The position numbers were made by a program, and so were the translations under genes. Under the pieces are notes generated by a model. The model made no database searches. It saw only the letters and a program-made list of their open reading frames with translations, and was not told the origin of the DNA. Of a DNA stretch of 32,601 bases, positions 1-8,706 are shown one piece after another. Source of the DNA: DALYJJ01 sp031969915 (lineage in GTDB: Bacteria > Acidobacteriota > Terriglobia > Bryobacterales > Bryobacteraceae); NCBI GenBank assembly GCA_031969915.1, contig DALYJJ010000066.1, forward strand, positions 1 to 32,601, in the 5' to 3' direction. Position 1 is the first letter of the stretch, and the number at the start of each line of letters is the position of its first letter.

Positions 1-1
1 C

Positions 2-526
2 GGAGGCGGCGGCTGGGGAGGCGGCCGCGGGGGCGACATGGGCGGTGGCGGCGGCGGTTGGGAACCACCCAAGTTCACGGTCCGTTGGGAGAGTTCGGCA
101 CCCGTGCGGGAAGCCTCGGCGAAGGCCGAAAACAAACACGCCGCGCAGATTGCCGCGTGGATGAAAGACTACTACGTGGTCAGTTCGGCGGCGCAGCGGC
201 GCGAAGGCCAGGGCGGCGGCCCGGGCGGGCAAGGCGGCGGCCAGTGGCAGAACCAGCAGCGAGATCCGGCGCGCATGGAGCAGATGCAGCAGCGCATGAT
301 CGAGGTGACGCACCTGAAGCGCAAGGGCAAGCCCGACCTCTCGCCGGCGAAGATCGCGGTGCTGCCCGGCGATGCGGGCATGCTCACGATCTTCCTGTTC
401 CCGCGCACGGAAGCCATTACGGCAGACGACAAGGAAGTACAATTCGAGACCGCTCTCGGCCCGATGCAGTTGAAGGCCAAGTTCAACCTGAAGGACATGA
501 TGTTCGGCGGGAAACTCGAGCTGTAG
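2..526 (+). CDS. 3' part of a glycine-rich hypothetical protein
   Basis: The reading frame is open from the left edge, so the gene is 5'-truncated by the window; an internal ATG at 38 is not necessarily the start. The visible part opens with a Gly/Trp-rich stretch, has a second Gly/Gln-rich low-complexity linker at about 200-260, and ends in a compact domain of roughly 75 residues (from about position 290) with alternating beta-like segments, finishing with LEL and TAG at 524-526. I do not recognise the family. The Gly-rich spacing suggests an exported or surface protein, as is common in Acidobacteriota, but no signal peptide can be seen here. It lies 31 bp upstream of tRNA-Phe on the same strand. 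Confidence 0.6.
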   Translation, partial: GGGGWGGGRGGDMGGGGGGWEPPKFTVRWESSAPVREASAKAENKHAAQIAAWMKDYYVVSSAAQRREGQGGGPGGQGGGQWQNQQRDPARMEQMQQRMIEVTHLKRKGKPDLSPAKIAVLPGDAGMLTIFLFPRTEAITADDKEVQFETALGPMQLKAKFNLKDMMFGGKLEL

Positions 527-532
527 CTCTGC

Positions 533-538
533 TACAAT
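533..538 (+). promoter_or_regulatory. -10 box of the tRNA-Phe gene
   Basis: TACAAT lies 19 bp before the tRNA 5' end, the right distance for a -10 element. No good -35 is visible at 16-18 bp spacing, so the assignment rests on the -10 box alone. Confidence 0.45.
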
Positions 539-557
539 AGAGGCTCGCCAACCGAAA

Positions 558-633
558 GGCCAGGTAGCTCAGCTGGTAGAGCGCAGCCCTGAAAAGGCTG
601 GCGTCGGCGGTTCGATTCCGTCCCTGGCCACCA
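558..633 (+). tRNA. tRNA-Phe (GAA)
   Basis: A 76-nt cloverleaf. The acceptor stem pairs GGCCAGG (558-564) with CCTGGCC (623-629), followed by discriminator A and an encoded CCA. The D arm has GCTC/GAGC, and the anticodon stem CAGCC/GGCTG encloses loop CTGAAAA with anticodon GAA at 591-593. The T loop is TTCGATT. All stems pair, so the identity is secure. Confidence 0.97.
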
Positions 634-699
634 TCCATCAAGCTCCTCGCACGCGCGCACGGCAAGGTCCCGCTCACGCGCATCTCGAATCGCCGCTTG

Positions 700-3600
700 C
701 TACTTCACTGACCAGCGAAATGGGGCCAGTTCGGAAAGCGCTTCCGGATTGTTGTAGTCATAGAGAACCGATGGGGCTGACTTTGCGACCATTGAGTTCC
801 GCGCGCTCAAATAGAAGTCAAAGGCCGTGCCCCCGGCTTTGGGCCACAGGTACAGGACGACCCGATCGGGAAGGACCTCATAGTGATCCACTCCAAGAGA
901 ACCATCGCCGACTACGGATTCTAGGGACGCCCTATCAACCTCGGCTCCCGGCGGTAGTCCGATTTCACCCAGCATCATGCCGTAACCTTTGAAGCCCACT
1001 CGTTCGGCTTTCACCGTACATCGGATTGGTTCAAAGACGTTGGGACTCAGGCGGTCAAAGGCCACCTCGAACCGTAGTTCCGCAGAATTCCTTGGTTTCG
1101 TCTGCTCCCAAGGTATCCAGTGGCTCGAGCTGAGCCGTACAAGGGCACTTCCCGTAAGCGAAGTATGCGCCAAAGAGATTTCATTGTCGCCGGGTAACAT
1201 GTATGGCGAGAGATCGAGCAAGATGGGATCGGTTGCCTTGGGATCGCTGGGTAGGGGTATGGTCTTTGCCAAGCGACCGTTGGAACGGACTTCCAGGCTT
1301 CCACCATGGCCTCCGAAGTTACCCAGCGCCGAGGACGCGTCCACGATGGCCCGCATGGAGCGAAGCGTCGCTTGTGTGGAAAACCACATTCCCGTTGCAT
1401 CGCGCCCGCGCAACAGGAAGACCAAGCCGCGGCGTATCTGTGGGTCCAATTCAGTTGACGCGGGATGACTGGCTCGCCAAGCGGACAAGGCGCTCACGAC
1501 GAGGCCCGTCGTCTCATACCGTCCGGCAGTTCCCCATCCGTAGAACGGAGAATTGGTGCGCATATCCCAGTAGATGCCCCCGCGCTCTTCGCGGCTCATG
1601 CTCGCAAGTCGAGCAACGGCATTGCCGAGCAGCGCTTCATCACCCGAATCCAGCGCGGCCAACACGAAATTGGCCAGCATGTACGGTTCATCAGTCTGGT
1701 CAGTGAACCGGGAAATGTAGTGATAGGCGCCGCCGAGAACGGACCCAGACACGTTAATCCCTGCCTTCTGTGCCTCGCCCAGGGCGCGCGTGACCAGCGC
1801 CGTCAGCAACAACGATTGGCGACCCTCCTGGTCACTCTCAATCGACCGTGGCGCCCACCGTCCGTCCTTTGACTGAGCCTTCTCAAGCCATGCGACGATC
1901 TGAAGTAAGTCGTCTCTGTCTACGGAGGATACCGTCGAGGCGGAGAGCAAGAAACTCAAAGCGTGGGCGGTAACTGCGATATCCGGCTCACCCCTCGCCC
2001 AATACTTCACGCCGCCATCATGGCTGCGAAACGCTCCCAGGCCATCAACGGCAAGCCGAACGTTGGCCAGTGCACGCTGAACTGTTTTCGGGTCCACAAC
2101 GCCGGTCGCATGAGCGAAGCGCCACGAAACGAGATTGGCAAAGCCTGCCGAAATCGTCTGCTCCGCGCATCCGAGCGGAGTTGTCAGAATCGCCGAGGAG
2201 CTCTCGAGTAACAGAGAAGCGATATTGGGGTAAATCCGCAGTTCACTGCGAGTTGCACCCGGAATTGCGGCGGGAGGGATATTGACCGTGAAGGCTGCCT
2301 TTCCAACCGCAAAGTCTCCTTTGGTTTGAACGACCTCCTGTCCGTCCGGGCGAACCCGGGAAGTCTTCTCAATCGAATCGCGGACGCGCGCACCGTTTGC
2401 CACAAGTCGATGGGGAGCCCGGTCCGATGCATTCCTGGCTTGAACGGTATAGGAGACATTGATCGAGCCGTTGGATGGAACGGTTACGCGCCGAGAAGAG
2501 TCGCCCTTTACGCTGGACCATTGATTCGGCTGAAGAGCCAGTGCAACTCTTTGAGCCCGATCCTGATAGTTTCTGATGGTGACGGGTAAGTCGATCTGGT
2601 CTCCCTCCGTAAGAATCGATGGCGGACTGAAGTCCAAAAAGAACGGCTGGAAGGTCCGGAACTCGCTTTCGGCATCGGCGATGCGCCCATCGAGAGTAGA
2701 GGCGAATACGGCGACTTTCCAGGTGGTGACGGTGTCGGCAAGAGCGAACTCATGGGTGGATTCGCCATTCGCACTCGTGAGAATCTCGGGGCTCCAAACA
2801 AGGGTCTCAGGGAAATACTCCCGCACGCGCGGCGTTGCGGTGGCAACCGCAGCCGAAACGGAGGCGGCCTGCGTTTGGAGTGTTGCCGCATCCGCCTCCA
2901 CCGTCACAGTTTCGGCCACGGGACCAACGCGAAGTTCAACATCGACATTCGTGGTGCGCCCCGCCGCAACGGGTACCTGCGTCACCTCGTAGTTTGTGAA
3001 GCCCAGCATCGCAGCTCGAAGGGAATAGAGACCTGGCGGGACGGAAACGAAATGGAAGATGCCCTCCTGATCGGTGGTTGACTCATAGGCCGCTTGCGAC
3101 GCGTCGACAAGGGTGATGGTGACATTCGGGATGACGGCCCCGGCCTGATCGGTCACGGTTCCAGAAATGGCACCGGTTCCACGGAGGGCGGTTGCTTGGG
3201 GAGCCCTTGCGCCAACCTGGAGTTCGGCCGACTCCTCATTCAACAGAATGGGAAAGCGAGCGATGTCAAAGTCATCGTATGTGTTCTCGATGCGATCTGG
3301 TCCGTCACTCCGCAGCGAGATGATGAGGAACCTCTGAGTAACCGGTGTGATCTCGGTCTTTGTTGACGCCGGGCTGCCGAAGACGCGGGAAGTCGTAGAA
3401 CTAACCCGGTCAGAATAGCGCGACGACACAAGACTCACAACTCTGTAGGGCTTCTCCCAGGCGTCTCGAAAATGGGTGACATCGATGCCAGCGGAAGCGA
3501 GTAGCCTTTGAAAGTCCTCGGTCGACTGTGGTGCGGGATTCGCGTTCTGCAGAACCTGTCGAATTTGCGCCGCTTCCCGACGGAAGTATCCGCCGGCGAA

Positions 3601-6444
3601 GTTGGCCAGTGCGAAGTCATCCTTCGTTTCGAATGCCCTGTCTGGTCCGGCGCTGACGACGCTGACGAGTCTTGTCACGCCTGCGGTCAAAACGCGGGCG
3701 CGATAAGGGGTTCCCCAACGATCGAGCATGGCGTCCAGGCGCAGTCCGCTGCTATCGAGCATTTGCAGGAAGTCTCGGTCGCTTGCGGGATAGTCTTCAC
3801 GCTTTGCCAATGCCTGCTCGATCAAACGATGAACTGGCGCGAAGTATTTGCGCCGGAATGTGCCCGCAACAAAATCGTCAAGAGTTCCGAAGCGCTTGTC
3901 CGGCCCGCCGCTCAAAATCGAAACGACACTGTTGTCGCGAAGTACTGAGAACTCCGCAGCATACGGTTTCCCCCACGGATCCAGCAGATCGGCCCACGAG
4001 CGGCCCAATATCCGGGAGAACGTCGTGAGTTCCTCTGGCACTTCCAGGGTACTCACGTAATGGTGGTCCAAGCTCGCAGTGATCTGTTGAACCTGCGCCG
4101 TGATGGAAGCGAAGGTGGGTGCATACACAACGCTTTCGCTGCTCTGACTCAAGACGAAGGCGCCTGCTCTGGCCACGAGCGCCTCAGCAACTAGGTCAAG
4201 CTCTGGGGAAACCTCCGACTGCGGCTTCAAACCGAACAGATCGTTCAGGCGAATCCCGCCGATCTCCGCTTCGCCCTCGTCTCTGCAGAAGGCGCAGGCA
4301 AACCAAGGCCGGCGCCCGAAATCGCCGTCGGTCCGGGCTCGCTCAAGCACAGCCTGATCCACCACTGCGAGCCCGAGCGCCGCTTCAACTGCCCTGCCAT
4401 CTTGAGAGGCAACGCGCATCCGCAAGGCAGCCTTCTCCCCGGGCTTATAGACAAGCTTATCGGGAGACGCCGTGAGTCTAAGGTCAGAGCCGTCCGGAAA
4501 AATCACTGCCCGGGAGCCCAACACGTTAGACCTATCATCACTTCGCGGATCGACCGCATTCCACGCGACGAAAACGACCGTACGCCGGAACTCTGGTTGA
4601 TAGGGGAAGGTAATCTCGCCTAGGTGATTTGTAAGCTGAACAATCCGCGTAGCGATCTTTCGATCACCTGAGATCGCGTGAATCAAAACGGCCTGTTCGG
4701 GAGGTGCGTCCAGTGGGGAGGTTACTTGTAGGGTCACTGCTTGCCCGGCGCGATGGATGGTCTGCCGAGTTTGGATTCGAACGAGGCCCGCCCCAGCCTG
4801 CCAGTACCGTTCCTTCCATTGACCGGTATTCCCCGACCCGTCCGTCACTGTGATGACAGGCCCATCGTCAACGTCTTCGCGGCTGACCAGGGCCGTTTTT
4901 CCGACGCCATAGCGATTCGTGGTGAAAGTAGTGGTTTTGCCCTGAAACTGGAGGCTGACTGACGCGGAAGCAGGGCGGCCGTCAGCGTAAGATGTCGTTA
5001 CGTAGACGGGCGACGGCAACCGACCGCCCCCGTCCGTCCGAATAAGATAGACGTGGATTGGCTCCCGCGTGATCCGAACATCGAATCGGTGCTGCTCGGT
5101 TCGCCCGGATACCGTGTCCGTGAAGTAGGCAGCAAAGTGGAGGTCTTCGAAGCGCTGAGTATCGCTTGCTTTCAGTTCGTCATGATCGGCTTTCAGATCG
5201 AGTTGCGCAGCAAAGGTCCCATCTTCCTTGGCGTCGCCGGCTGCAACCACTTCGTCGGCTGACTCGGTCTTGCGGAGCTTAGGATTCCAGCGCGCTGTTC
5301 TGCTTCGAACGATTTTGACACGACCTTTGGAGACCGGCTTGCCGAACAAATAGGTCCCGGTGATCGTAACCGTAGCGGGCTCCGAGGAAACATATGCGGA
5401 GCGATCTGGTTTCGCAGTAACCGTGAAGGTGGGAAGATCGTACCGGCTGACCCGGACGACATGCCGTGCGAGATCGTAGTCATCGTCTCCCTGGGCCGCC
5501 AGGGTAACCTGATAGGTACCCAAGCCGGCGGAAGGCGGGATCACCCAGTCGTCCTGGATGATTCCGAATCGGGAAGCAACCAGTTGGACGGTGTGAACGC
5601 GCTCATTATCCTGGTCGTCAATCCGCAGCGCTACCTTCGCGCCCGGCACGGCCTGTCCCTGGGCGTTTGAAACCACGGCTCGCAAATGCATGGTCTGCCC
5701 TGGCTGATAAATCGGTTTGTCAGTCTGAAACCGTGCCGAGAGGCGATCGGGCAGCTGGATCGCGAACGGTACATTCTGCTCAAAGTCGCCCCGCTTTGCA
5801 GAGATTACAACTGTGGCCTCGCTATCGGAATCCTCTCCAGTTGCCGGTGGGACATCGAATGTGAAATCTACGAAGCCCTCGTGATGTTTTGAAACTGCCT
5901 TGGCGGCAATCACGTGCCTGTCGATCGAAAGCGTTGCCTTCCATTCGATCCCGGCAACTGGGATTCGCGAAACAGGGTGCACAGCTTCCGCGTGCACCGT
6001 CATCGGACCACCCCGGCGCGCCACACCCGCATAGTTTGTGCGGAGTTCGAACGCGTAGTCAGAGATATGAACCAACGAAAGAACTCCGCTCACCGGGCCG
6101 AAGGCCCTTGCGTTAGCGCGGTCGGGAGTTACGGTGTACCGGAGCCGAGTCCAGATGGAGGAGTTCTCAAGTGGAAGGCCGGTCTCGATCGTTGACTGAC
6201 CGGGGTGAATGGTGATGGGCCTTCGGATCCGGCTCGATTCTCTCTCTTCCGGGCCCACCCAGGCCGTCGTCAGTTCGGCGCTGACCGGGTGGTCTGCTGT
6301 ACTGAAGAAAGGAATCGCAACGAAAGTCTTCTCGCCCCGAAGGACCGCGCGAATCTTTGATTCATCCAAGGTAACCGTGGTTTGCCCGTGGACGACGGAT
6401 AGGGACAGAATTGCCGCAATGGCGACGAACGGATTCCTCCGCAT
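700..6444 (-). CDS. alpha-2-macroglobulin family protein with a rebuilt bait region
   Basis: A secreted giant protease-trap-type protein. The ATG at 6444 has GGGAG 5 nt upstream; an in-frame TTG at 6456 would add four residues. Residues below count from that TTG. A signal peptide ends near residue 24 (VVHGQ). MG2-type domain at about 236-322 (TDKPIYQPGQ), an MG6-like strand at about 692-704 (ALGLAVVDQAVLE), MG7 start at about 1211-1260 (REYFPETLVW), and the thioester motif GCAEQ at 1429-1433 with Cys1430 and Gln1433. The thioester helical domain and C-terminal receptor-binding region follow. The family traps proteases by thioester attack after bait cleavage. Between MG6 and MG7, where animal homologues carry the bait or ANATO segment, about 500 residues hold three 86-residue pseudopilin-like repeats and an Oar-type carboxypeptidase-regulatory module. 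No partner such as PbpC is adjacent. Confidence 0.93.
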   Translation of the reverse strand: MRRNPFVAIAAILSLSVVHGQTTVTLDESKIRAVLRGEKTFVAIPFFSTADHPVSAELTTAWVGPEERESSRIRRPITIHPGQSTIETGLPLENSSIWTRLRYTVTPDRANARAFGPVSGVLSLVHISDYAFELRTNYAGVARRGGPMTVHAEAVHPVSRIPVAGIEWKATLSIDRHVIAAKAVSKHHEGFVDFTFDVPPATGEDSDSEATVVISAKRGDFEQNVPFAIQLPDRLSARFQTDKPIYQPGQTMHLRAVVSNAQGQAVPGAKVALRIDDQDNERVHTVQLVASRFGIIQDDWVIPPSAGLGTYQVTLAAQGDDDYDLARHVVRVSRYDLPTFTVTAKPDRSAYVSSEPATVTITGTYLFGKPVSKGRVKIVRSRTARWNPKLRKTESADEVVAAGDAKEDGTFAAQLDLKADHDELKASDTQRFEDLHFAAYFTDTVSGRTEQHRFDVRITREPIHVYLIRTDGGGRLPSPVYVTTSYADGRPASASVSLQFQGKTTTFTTNRYGVGKTALVSREDVDDGPVITVTDGSGNTGQWKERYWQAGAGLVRIQTRQTIHRAGQAVTLQVTSPLDAPPEQAVLIHAISGDRKIATRIVQLTNHLGEITFPYQPEFRRTVVFVAWNAVDPRSDDRSNVLGSRAVIFPDGSDLRLTASPDKLVYKPGEKAALRMRVASQDGRAVEAALGLAVVDQAVLERARTDGDFGRRPWFACAFCRDEGEAEIGGIRLNDLFGLKPQSEVSPELDLVAEALVARAGAFVLSQSSESVVYAPTFASITAQVQQITASLDHHYVSTLEVPEELTTFSRILGRSWADLLDPWGKPYAAEFSVLRDNSVVSILSGGPDKRFGTLDDFVAGTFRRKYFAPVHRLIEQALAKREDYPASDRDFLQMLDSSGLRLDAMLDRWGTPYRARVLTAGVTRLVSVVSAGPDRAFETKDDFALANFAGGYFRREAAQIRQVLQNANPAPQSTEDFQRLLASAGIDVTHFRDAWEKPYRVVSLVSSRYSDRVSSTTSRVFGSPASTKTEITPVTQRFLIISLRSDGPDRIENTYDDFDIARFPILLNEESAELQVGARAPQATALRGTGAISGTVTDQAGAVIPNVTITLVDASQAAYESTTDQEGIFHFVSVPPGLYSLRAAMLGFTNYEVTQVPVAAGRTTNVDVELRVGPVAETVTVEADAATLQTQAASVSAAVATATPRVREYFPETLVWSPEILTSANGESTHEFALADTVTTWKVAVFASTLDGRIADAESEFRTFQPFFLDFSPPSILTEGDQIDLPVTIRNYQDRAQRVALALQPNQWSSVKGDSSRRVTVPSNGSINVSYTVQARNASDRAPHRLVANGARVRDSIEKTSRVRPDGQEVVQTKGDFAVGKAAFTVNIPPAAIPGATRSELRIYPNIASLLLESSSAILTTPLGCAEQTISAGFANLVSWRFAHATGVVDPKTVQRALANVRLAVDGLGAFRSHDGGVKYWARGEPDIAVTAHALSFLLSASTVSSVDRDDLLQIVAWLEKAQSKDGRWAPRSIESDQEGRQSLLLTALVTRALGEAQKAGINVSGSVLGGAYHYISRFTDQTDEPYMLANFVLAALDSGDEALLGNAVARLASMSREERGGIYWDMRTNSPFYGWGTAGRYETTGLVVSALSAWRASHPASTELDPQIRRGLVFLLRGRDATGMWFSTQATLRSMRAIVDASSALGNFGGHGGSLEVRSNGRLAKTIPLPSDPKATDPILLDLSPYMLPGDNEISLAHTSLTGSALVRLSSSHWIPWEQTKPRNSAELRFEVAFDRLSPNVFEPIRCTVKAERVGFKGYGMMLGEIGLPPGAEVDRASLESVVGDGSLGVDHYEVLPDRVVLYLWPKAGGTAFDFYLSARNSMVAKSAPSVLYDYNNPEALSELAPFRWSVK
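2827..3189 (-). other. Oar-type carboxypeptidase-regulatory module inside the macroglobulin gene
   Basis: Residues about 1090-1210 of the macroglobulin. It begins ISGTVTDQAGAVIPN, has the LGFTNYE strand typical of the CarboxypepD_reg fold, and continues into VTVEADAATLQTQAASV, which matches the receptor segment that normally leads into the TonB plug. The Oar-type receptor at 19960 in this window has the same order of elements. Confidence 0.85.
3268..3981 (-). repeat. three in-frame 86-residue pseudopilin-like repeats
   Basis: Inside the macroglobulin. The units have their first conserved Asp at residues 826, 912 and 998, exactly 86 residues apart. Each has D-x-W-(G/E)-x-P-Y, then a strand ending S-(G/A/D)-G-P-D, then a D-D-F motif (860-862, 946-948, 1061-1063). 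This resembles the C-terminal calcium-loop region of GspG-type pseudopilins. Helix-like segments separate the units. The DNA is too diverged to be a recent duplication. Confidence 0.85.
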
Positions 6445-6501
6445 GACCACTCCCAACCCAAGCCGATACTGACTTCCGAGACTCCCGCCTCACGTGTCCA
6501 C

Positions 6502-6530
6502 AGAATACATTCGGCAAATGGAAGAAACAA
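6502..6530 (-). promoter_or_regulatory. sigma-70-type promoter of the macroglobulin gene
   Basis: On the minus strand TTGTTT (6530-6525), a 17-bp spacer, and TATTCT (6507-6502) lie about 58 bp before the ATG at 6444. Spacing and placement are good; both boxes are imperfect. Confidence 0.5.
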
Positions 6531-7068
6531 CCCCCGACTTGCAGAGTCCCGCAAGATCGCTGCGCGTTGAGGTCAGAGCAGGTTGAACCGCCCGGAACCA
6601 GACGGCGTGGAGGTCCTTCATGCGGCTGTCCACGAGACGGAGCGATACTGTGGCTTCGAACTTCTCGGCGCCTGGCTAGGCTCGCAGCGGGGGGGTTGGT
6701 GGCGAGAGAGGCTCAAGAATCGCTGAAGCGTACGTGACCCTTTGGTTGCGTTACGAGGCCCGAAGGCCCCGAGTCACGAGCGAGTTCTTTGGTCTGACGC
6801 TGTGGCATGCGAACCTCTCGGAGTGCGACTTCCGCCGACTTCATGGTCTCCCAAAACAACCTTTCGGGCAACGCCGCGGACATCTTCATTCGCCCTGATT
6901 CGATTCTGCTGAATCAGCAGCTTCGAGCGCGGGCGGGGGCACCGTGGCCTTCTCGTGATCTGAAACAGGCCCGTCGATGCCCTGGTTAACGTCAACGTTA
7001 CCGAGTCAGCGTGACTCGCGCCGGCCACTGAACCGCAGATTGCTAAACTCAGAACAGAGAGGTGACGC
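6531..7068. other. intergenic region without a recognised gene
   Basis: About 540 bp between the macroglobulin promoter and the next gene. The short open frames here have no SD, no domain and no convincing codon pattern. The only structures seen are a near-perfect palindrome (7-bp arms CTGCTGA/TCAGCAG, 6906-6920) and a small inverted repeat AACGT-CA-ACGTT near 6990-7001. Neither has an obvious role. Confidence 0.5.
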
Positions 7069-7377
7069 ATGACGATCACGCTGGAAGTGCCGGGAGATGT
7101 TGCGCAGCGGCTCGCCCATGAAGCGAGCCGGCTGGGCCTCTCCGTCGATCAGTTCGTCTTGCGCGCCGCCCTCGGTCAATTGGATGGGCCTCCTCAGCAC
7201 GGATCCACCTACGGTTTGCCCAGCCACGATCCCTACCTTACCGCCGCCGGTGCCCGCGCCAAGGCGGCCGCTCAAGAACTAGAAACGCTGGGTATCACCG
7301 ACAACCGCGGCAACCGCTTACGGACTGATCTGCCCGAGGACATGCGCGAAGGAGCCGACCGCGACTTTGGCGGATAG
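7069..7377 (+). CDS. antitoxin-like small protein paired with the zeta-like gene
   Basis: 102 residues. ATG at 7069 is preceded by AGAGAGGTGACGC, giving a good SD. The first ~40 residues (MTITLEVPGDVAQRLAHEAS and on) look like a ribbon-helix-helix N-terminus: a short beta strand followed by two amphipathic helices. The C-terminus ends REGADRDFGG, an acidic and aromatic tail of the kind that wraps around a partner toxin. The stop TAG (7375-7377) overlaps the start of the zeta-like kinase gene by 11 nt, the usual antitoxin-first arrangement. Role as DNA-binding autorepressor and antitoxin is inferred from position and fold, not from a recognised named family. Confidence 0.65.
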   Translation: MTITLEVPGDVAQRLAHEASRLGLSVDQFVLRAALGQLDGPPQHGSTYGLPSHDPYLTAAGARAKAAAQELETLGITDNRGNRLRTDLPEDMREGADRDFGG

Positions 7378-7834
7378 CTCAGCGCCCCGCATGATCGTGA
7401 TCGCCGGACCGCCCGGCAGCGGGAAGTCGACCCTCTTTCCCGTCTCCACCTTCGGCGTGGACTTTTTCAACGCCGATGATCGCGGAGCCGAACTGAACGG
7501 CGGTTCTTATGTGGGGATCGCACCTGAGATCAAGCCCGCGCCGCCAAGGCTGCGGGCTGTGCTGGAAGATTTCGCGGCGAACTTGGAGCGAGTGAAGATC
7601 CGCGCCGACAAAGGTGGGCACAGCGCGCCTGAAGCCCTGCTGCGTGGCATACACGAAGCCAGCTTGCGAAATTTCGGCCGCGCAATCCGGGAAATGGACA
7701 TCCTCCGCGTTTACGATAACAGCGAGTGGGGCGCGGTGCCGTCGCTTCTGCTCGAAACGAGTCGGGGACGCGTCGTTTTCCGCCGTTCGCATTTGCCGAG
7801 ATGGCTGGTTCAGGTTCTGGTCAAGCTGCCTTGA
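7367..7834 (+). CDS. shortened zeta-toxin-like P-loop kinase, possibly degenerate
   Basis: 155 residues from TTG 7367; an ATG at 7391 gives MIVIAGPPGSGKST directly. Zeta toxins are kinases that phosphorylate UDP-N-acetylglucosamine. Visible are Walker A GPPGSGKST (residues 14-22), the FFNADD strand, GGSYVGIAPEI, then NLERVKIRADKGGHSAPEAL, the sugar-side GGH motif, a RNFGRAI helix and VYDNS. Complete relatives of about 190-200 residues carry an ETTL-containing segment and another strand between the APEI and NLERV regions; here roughly 35-45 residues are missing. A different frame near 7540-7565 reads RAAKAAGC, which resembles part of the lost helix, so two compensating deletions are likely. 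The product is probably inactive as a kinase. Confidence 0.7.
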   Translation: MADSSAPRMIVIAGPPGSGKSTLFPVSTFGVDFFNADDRGAELNGGSYVGIAPEIKPAPPRLRAVLEDFAANLERVKIRADKGGHSAPEALLRGIHEASLRNFGRAIREMDILRVYDNSEWGAVPSLLLETSRGRVVFRRSHLPRWLVQVLVKLP

Positions 7835-8009
7835 TTCGAGCCGAGACGACCCCACCGGGAACTACGGCGAGCTTAGGTTTTGGCTTGTCCGCGAACGCCC
7901 CCAGTGGAATGTCGGTCAATCGAGCCTGCCGTTCGGGCACCCAGCGCGCATAGTGCGGCGTCGGCCGCTCCTTAAAGAGGCTTAGATCGCTAACTCGTTG
8001 AAAAGGTTC

Positions 8010-8099
8010 TGGCGGTGAGGGTGGGATTCGAACCCACGGAACCCGTAAAGGTTCAACGGTTTTCGAGACCGCCCGATTCAACCGCTCTCGCACCTCACC
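8010..8099 (-). tRNA. tRNA-Ser (CGA)
   Basis: A 90-nt class II tRNA on the minus strand. Acceptor GGTGAGG (8099-8093) pairs with CCTCACC (8020-8014), followed by G and encoded CCA (8012-8010). The anticodon loop CTCGAAA gives anticodon CGA at 8065-8063, and a long variable arm precedes the T arm with GGTTCGAATCC. This matches the standard tRNA-Ser(CGA) structure. Confidence 0.96.
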
Positions 8100-8207
8100 G
8101 CGGGCGGGGGGACACTTCCAAGGTACAGGAAACGGGCACCGGTCCGCAAACAGATCGATCGGGAGTGGAAATGACCTTCCGAGGCCGCCGCTTCCGCTTT
8201 GGATCAT

Positions 8208-8702
8208 ATGGCGGCTCCATCGTTCGCAATCGGCTCGACAGTGACCCTCGACGGGTACATCCTCAAGTTACACTTCATTCGCGGGCAAACGCCGGGCGAA
8301 CTCGAGAAGCGAATCGGATTCGGCGACGGGCGGCTGAGCGCCGGCGCCTGGCTCCTGTTTCTGCTGGACCGCCCCGGGGTGGATGACTTCGAATACCGAG
8401 GCTACACGCATTTTTCCGACGGCAAGCCGACCGGCAGCACCCAAAACGCGGAGCAACTGCTACGGGCGGAGTTCGGCTGGACCCAGAAGGACCTGGACAA
8501 GCACAAGAAAGGTACGATCGGAGGCTTCCAGATCTCGGGGCCGGAGCGCCTGGCGAAGGTCGTGCCCGTGATTCCCCACTCGTCCAGCCAAACCTACCCG
8601 CCCGGATCAGCGATTCCGCAATGGAAGCTGGTGAAACCGCTGCGGTTTCGGGTGAAAGAGCTGATCGGTCCGGGAAGGGCGTACGAGGGGGACTGCCTTT
8701 GA
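8208..8702 (+). CDS. hypothetical protein, ~165 residues
   Basis: Start taken at ATG 8208; a TTG at 8199 would add three residues. No clear SD precedes either, so the start is uncertain. I do not recognise the family. The protein looks soluble: no signal peptide or membrane segment, an N-terminal beta-rich stretch (FAIGSTVTLDGYILKLHF), a segment with GAWLLFLLDRPG, then RGYTHFSDGKPTGSTQNAEQ, and a C-terminal half that reads as alternating strands. It is the last plus-strand gene before a convergent hairpin and lies next to tRNA-Ser and the toxin-antitoxin-like pair, suggesting accessory DNA. Confidence 0.6.
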   Translation: MAAPSFAIGSTVTLDGYILKLHFIRGQTPGELEKRIGFGDGRLSAGAWLLFLLDRPGVDDFEYRGYTHFSDGKPTGSTQNAEQLLRAEFGWTQKDLDKHKKGTIGGFQISGPERLAKVVPVIPHSSSQTYPPGSAIPQWKLVKPLRFRVKELIGPGRAYEGDCL

Positions 8703-8706
8703 CGCG

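Noticed and set aside
483..683. Small minus-strand frame over tRNA-Phe
   Set aside because: Antisense of the tRNA; the GRNRTADA-type peptide is a common tRNA shadow.
6906..6920. CTGCTGA-A-TCAGCAG palindrome as a terminator
   Set aside because: One-base loop, no T-tract, no gene ending nearby.
7821..8207. Minus-strand frame with ERPTPHYARWVPERQAR next to tRNA-Ser
   Set aside because: The segment at 7835-7990 looks somewhat protein-like and may be a gene fragment, but the frame runs through the tRNA and has no start or family I recognise.
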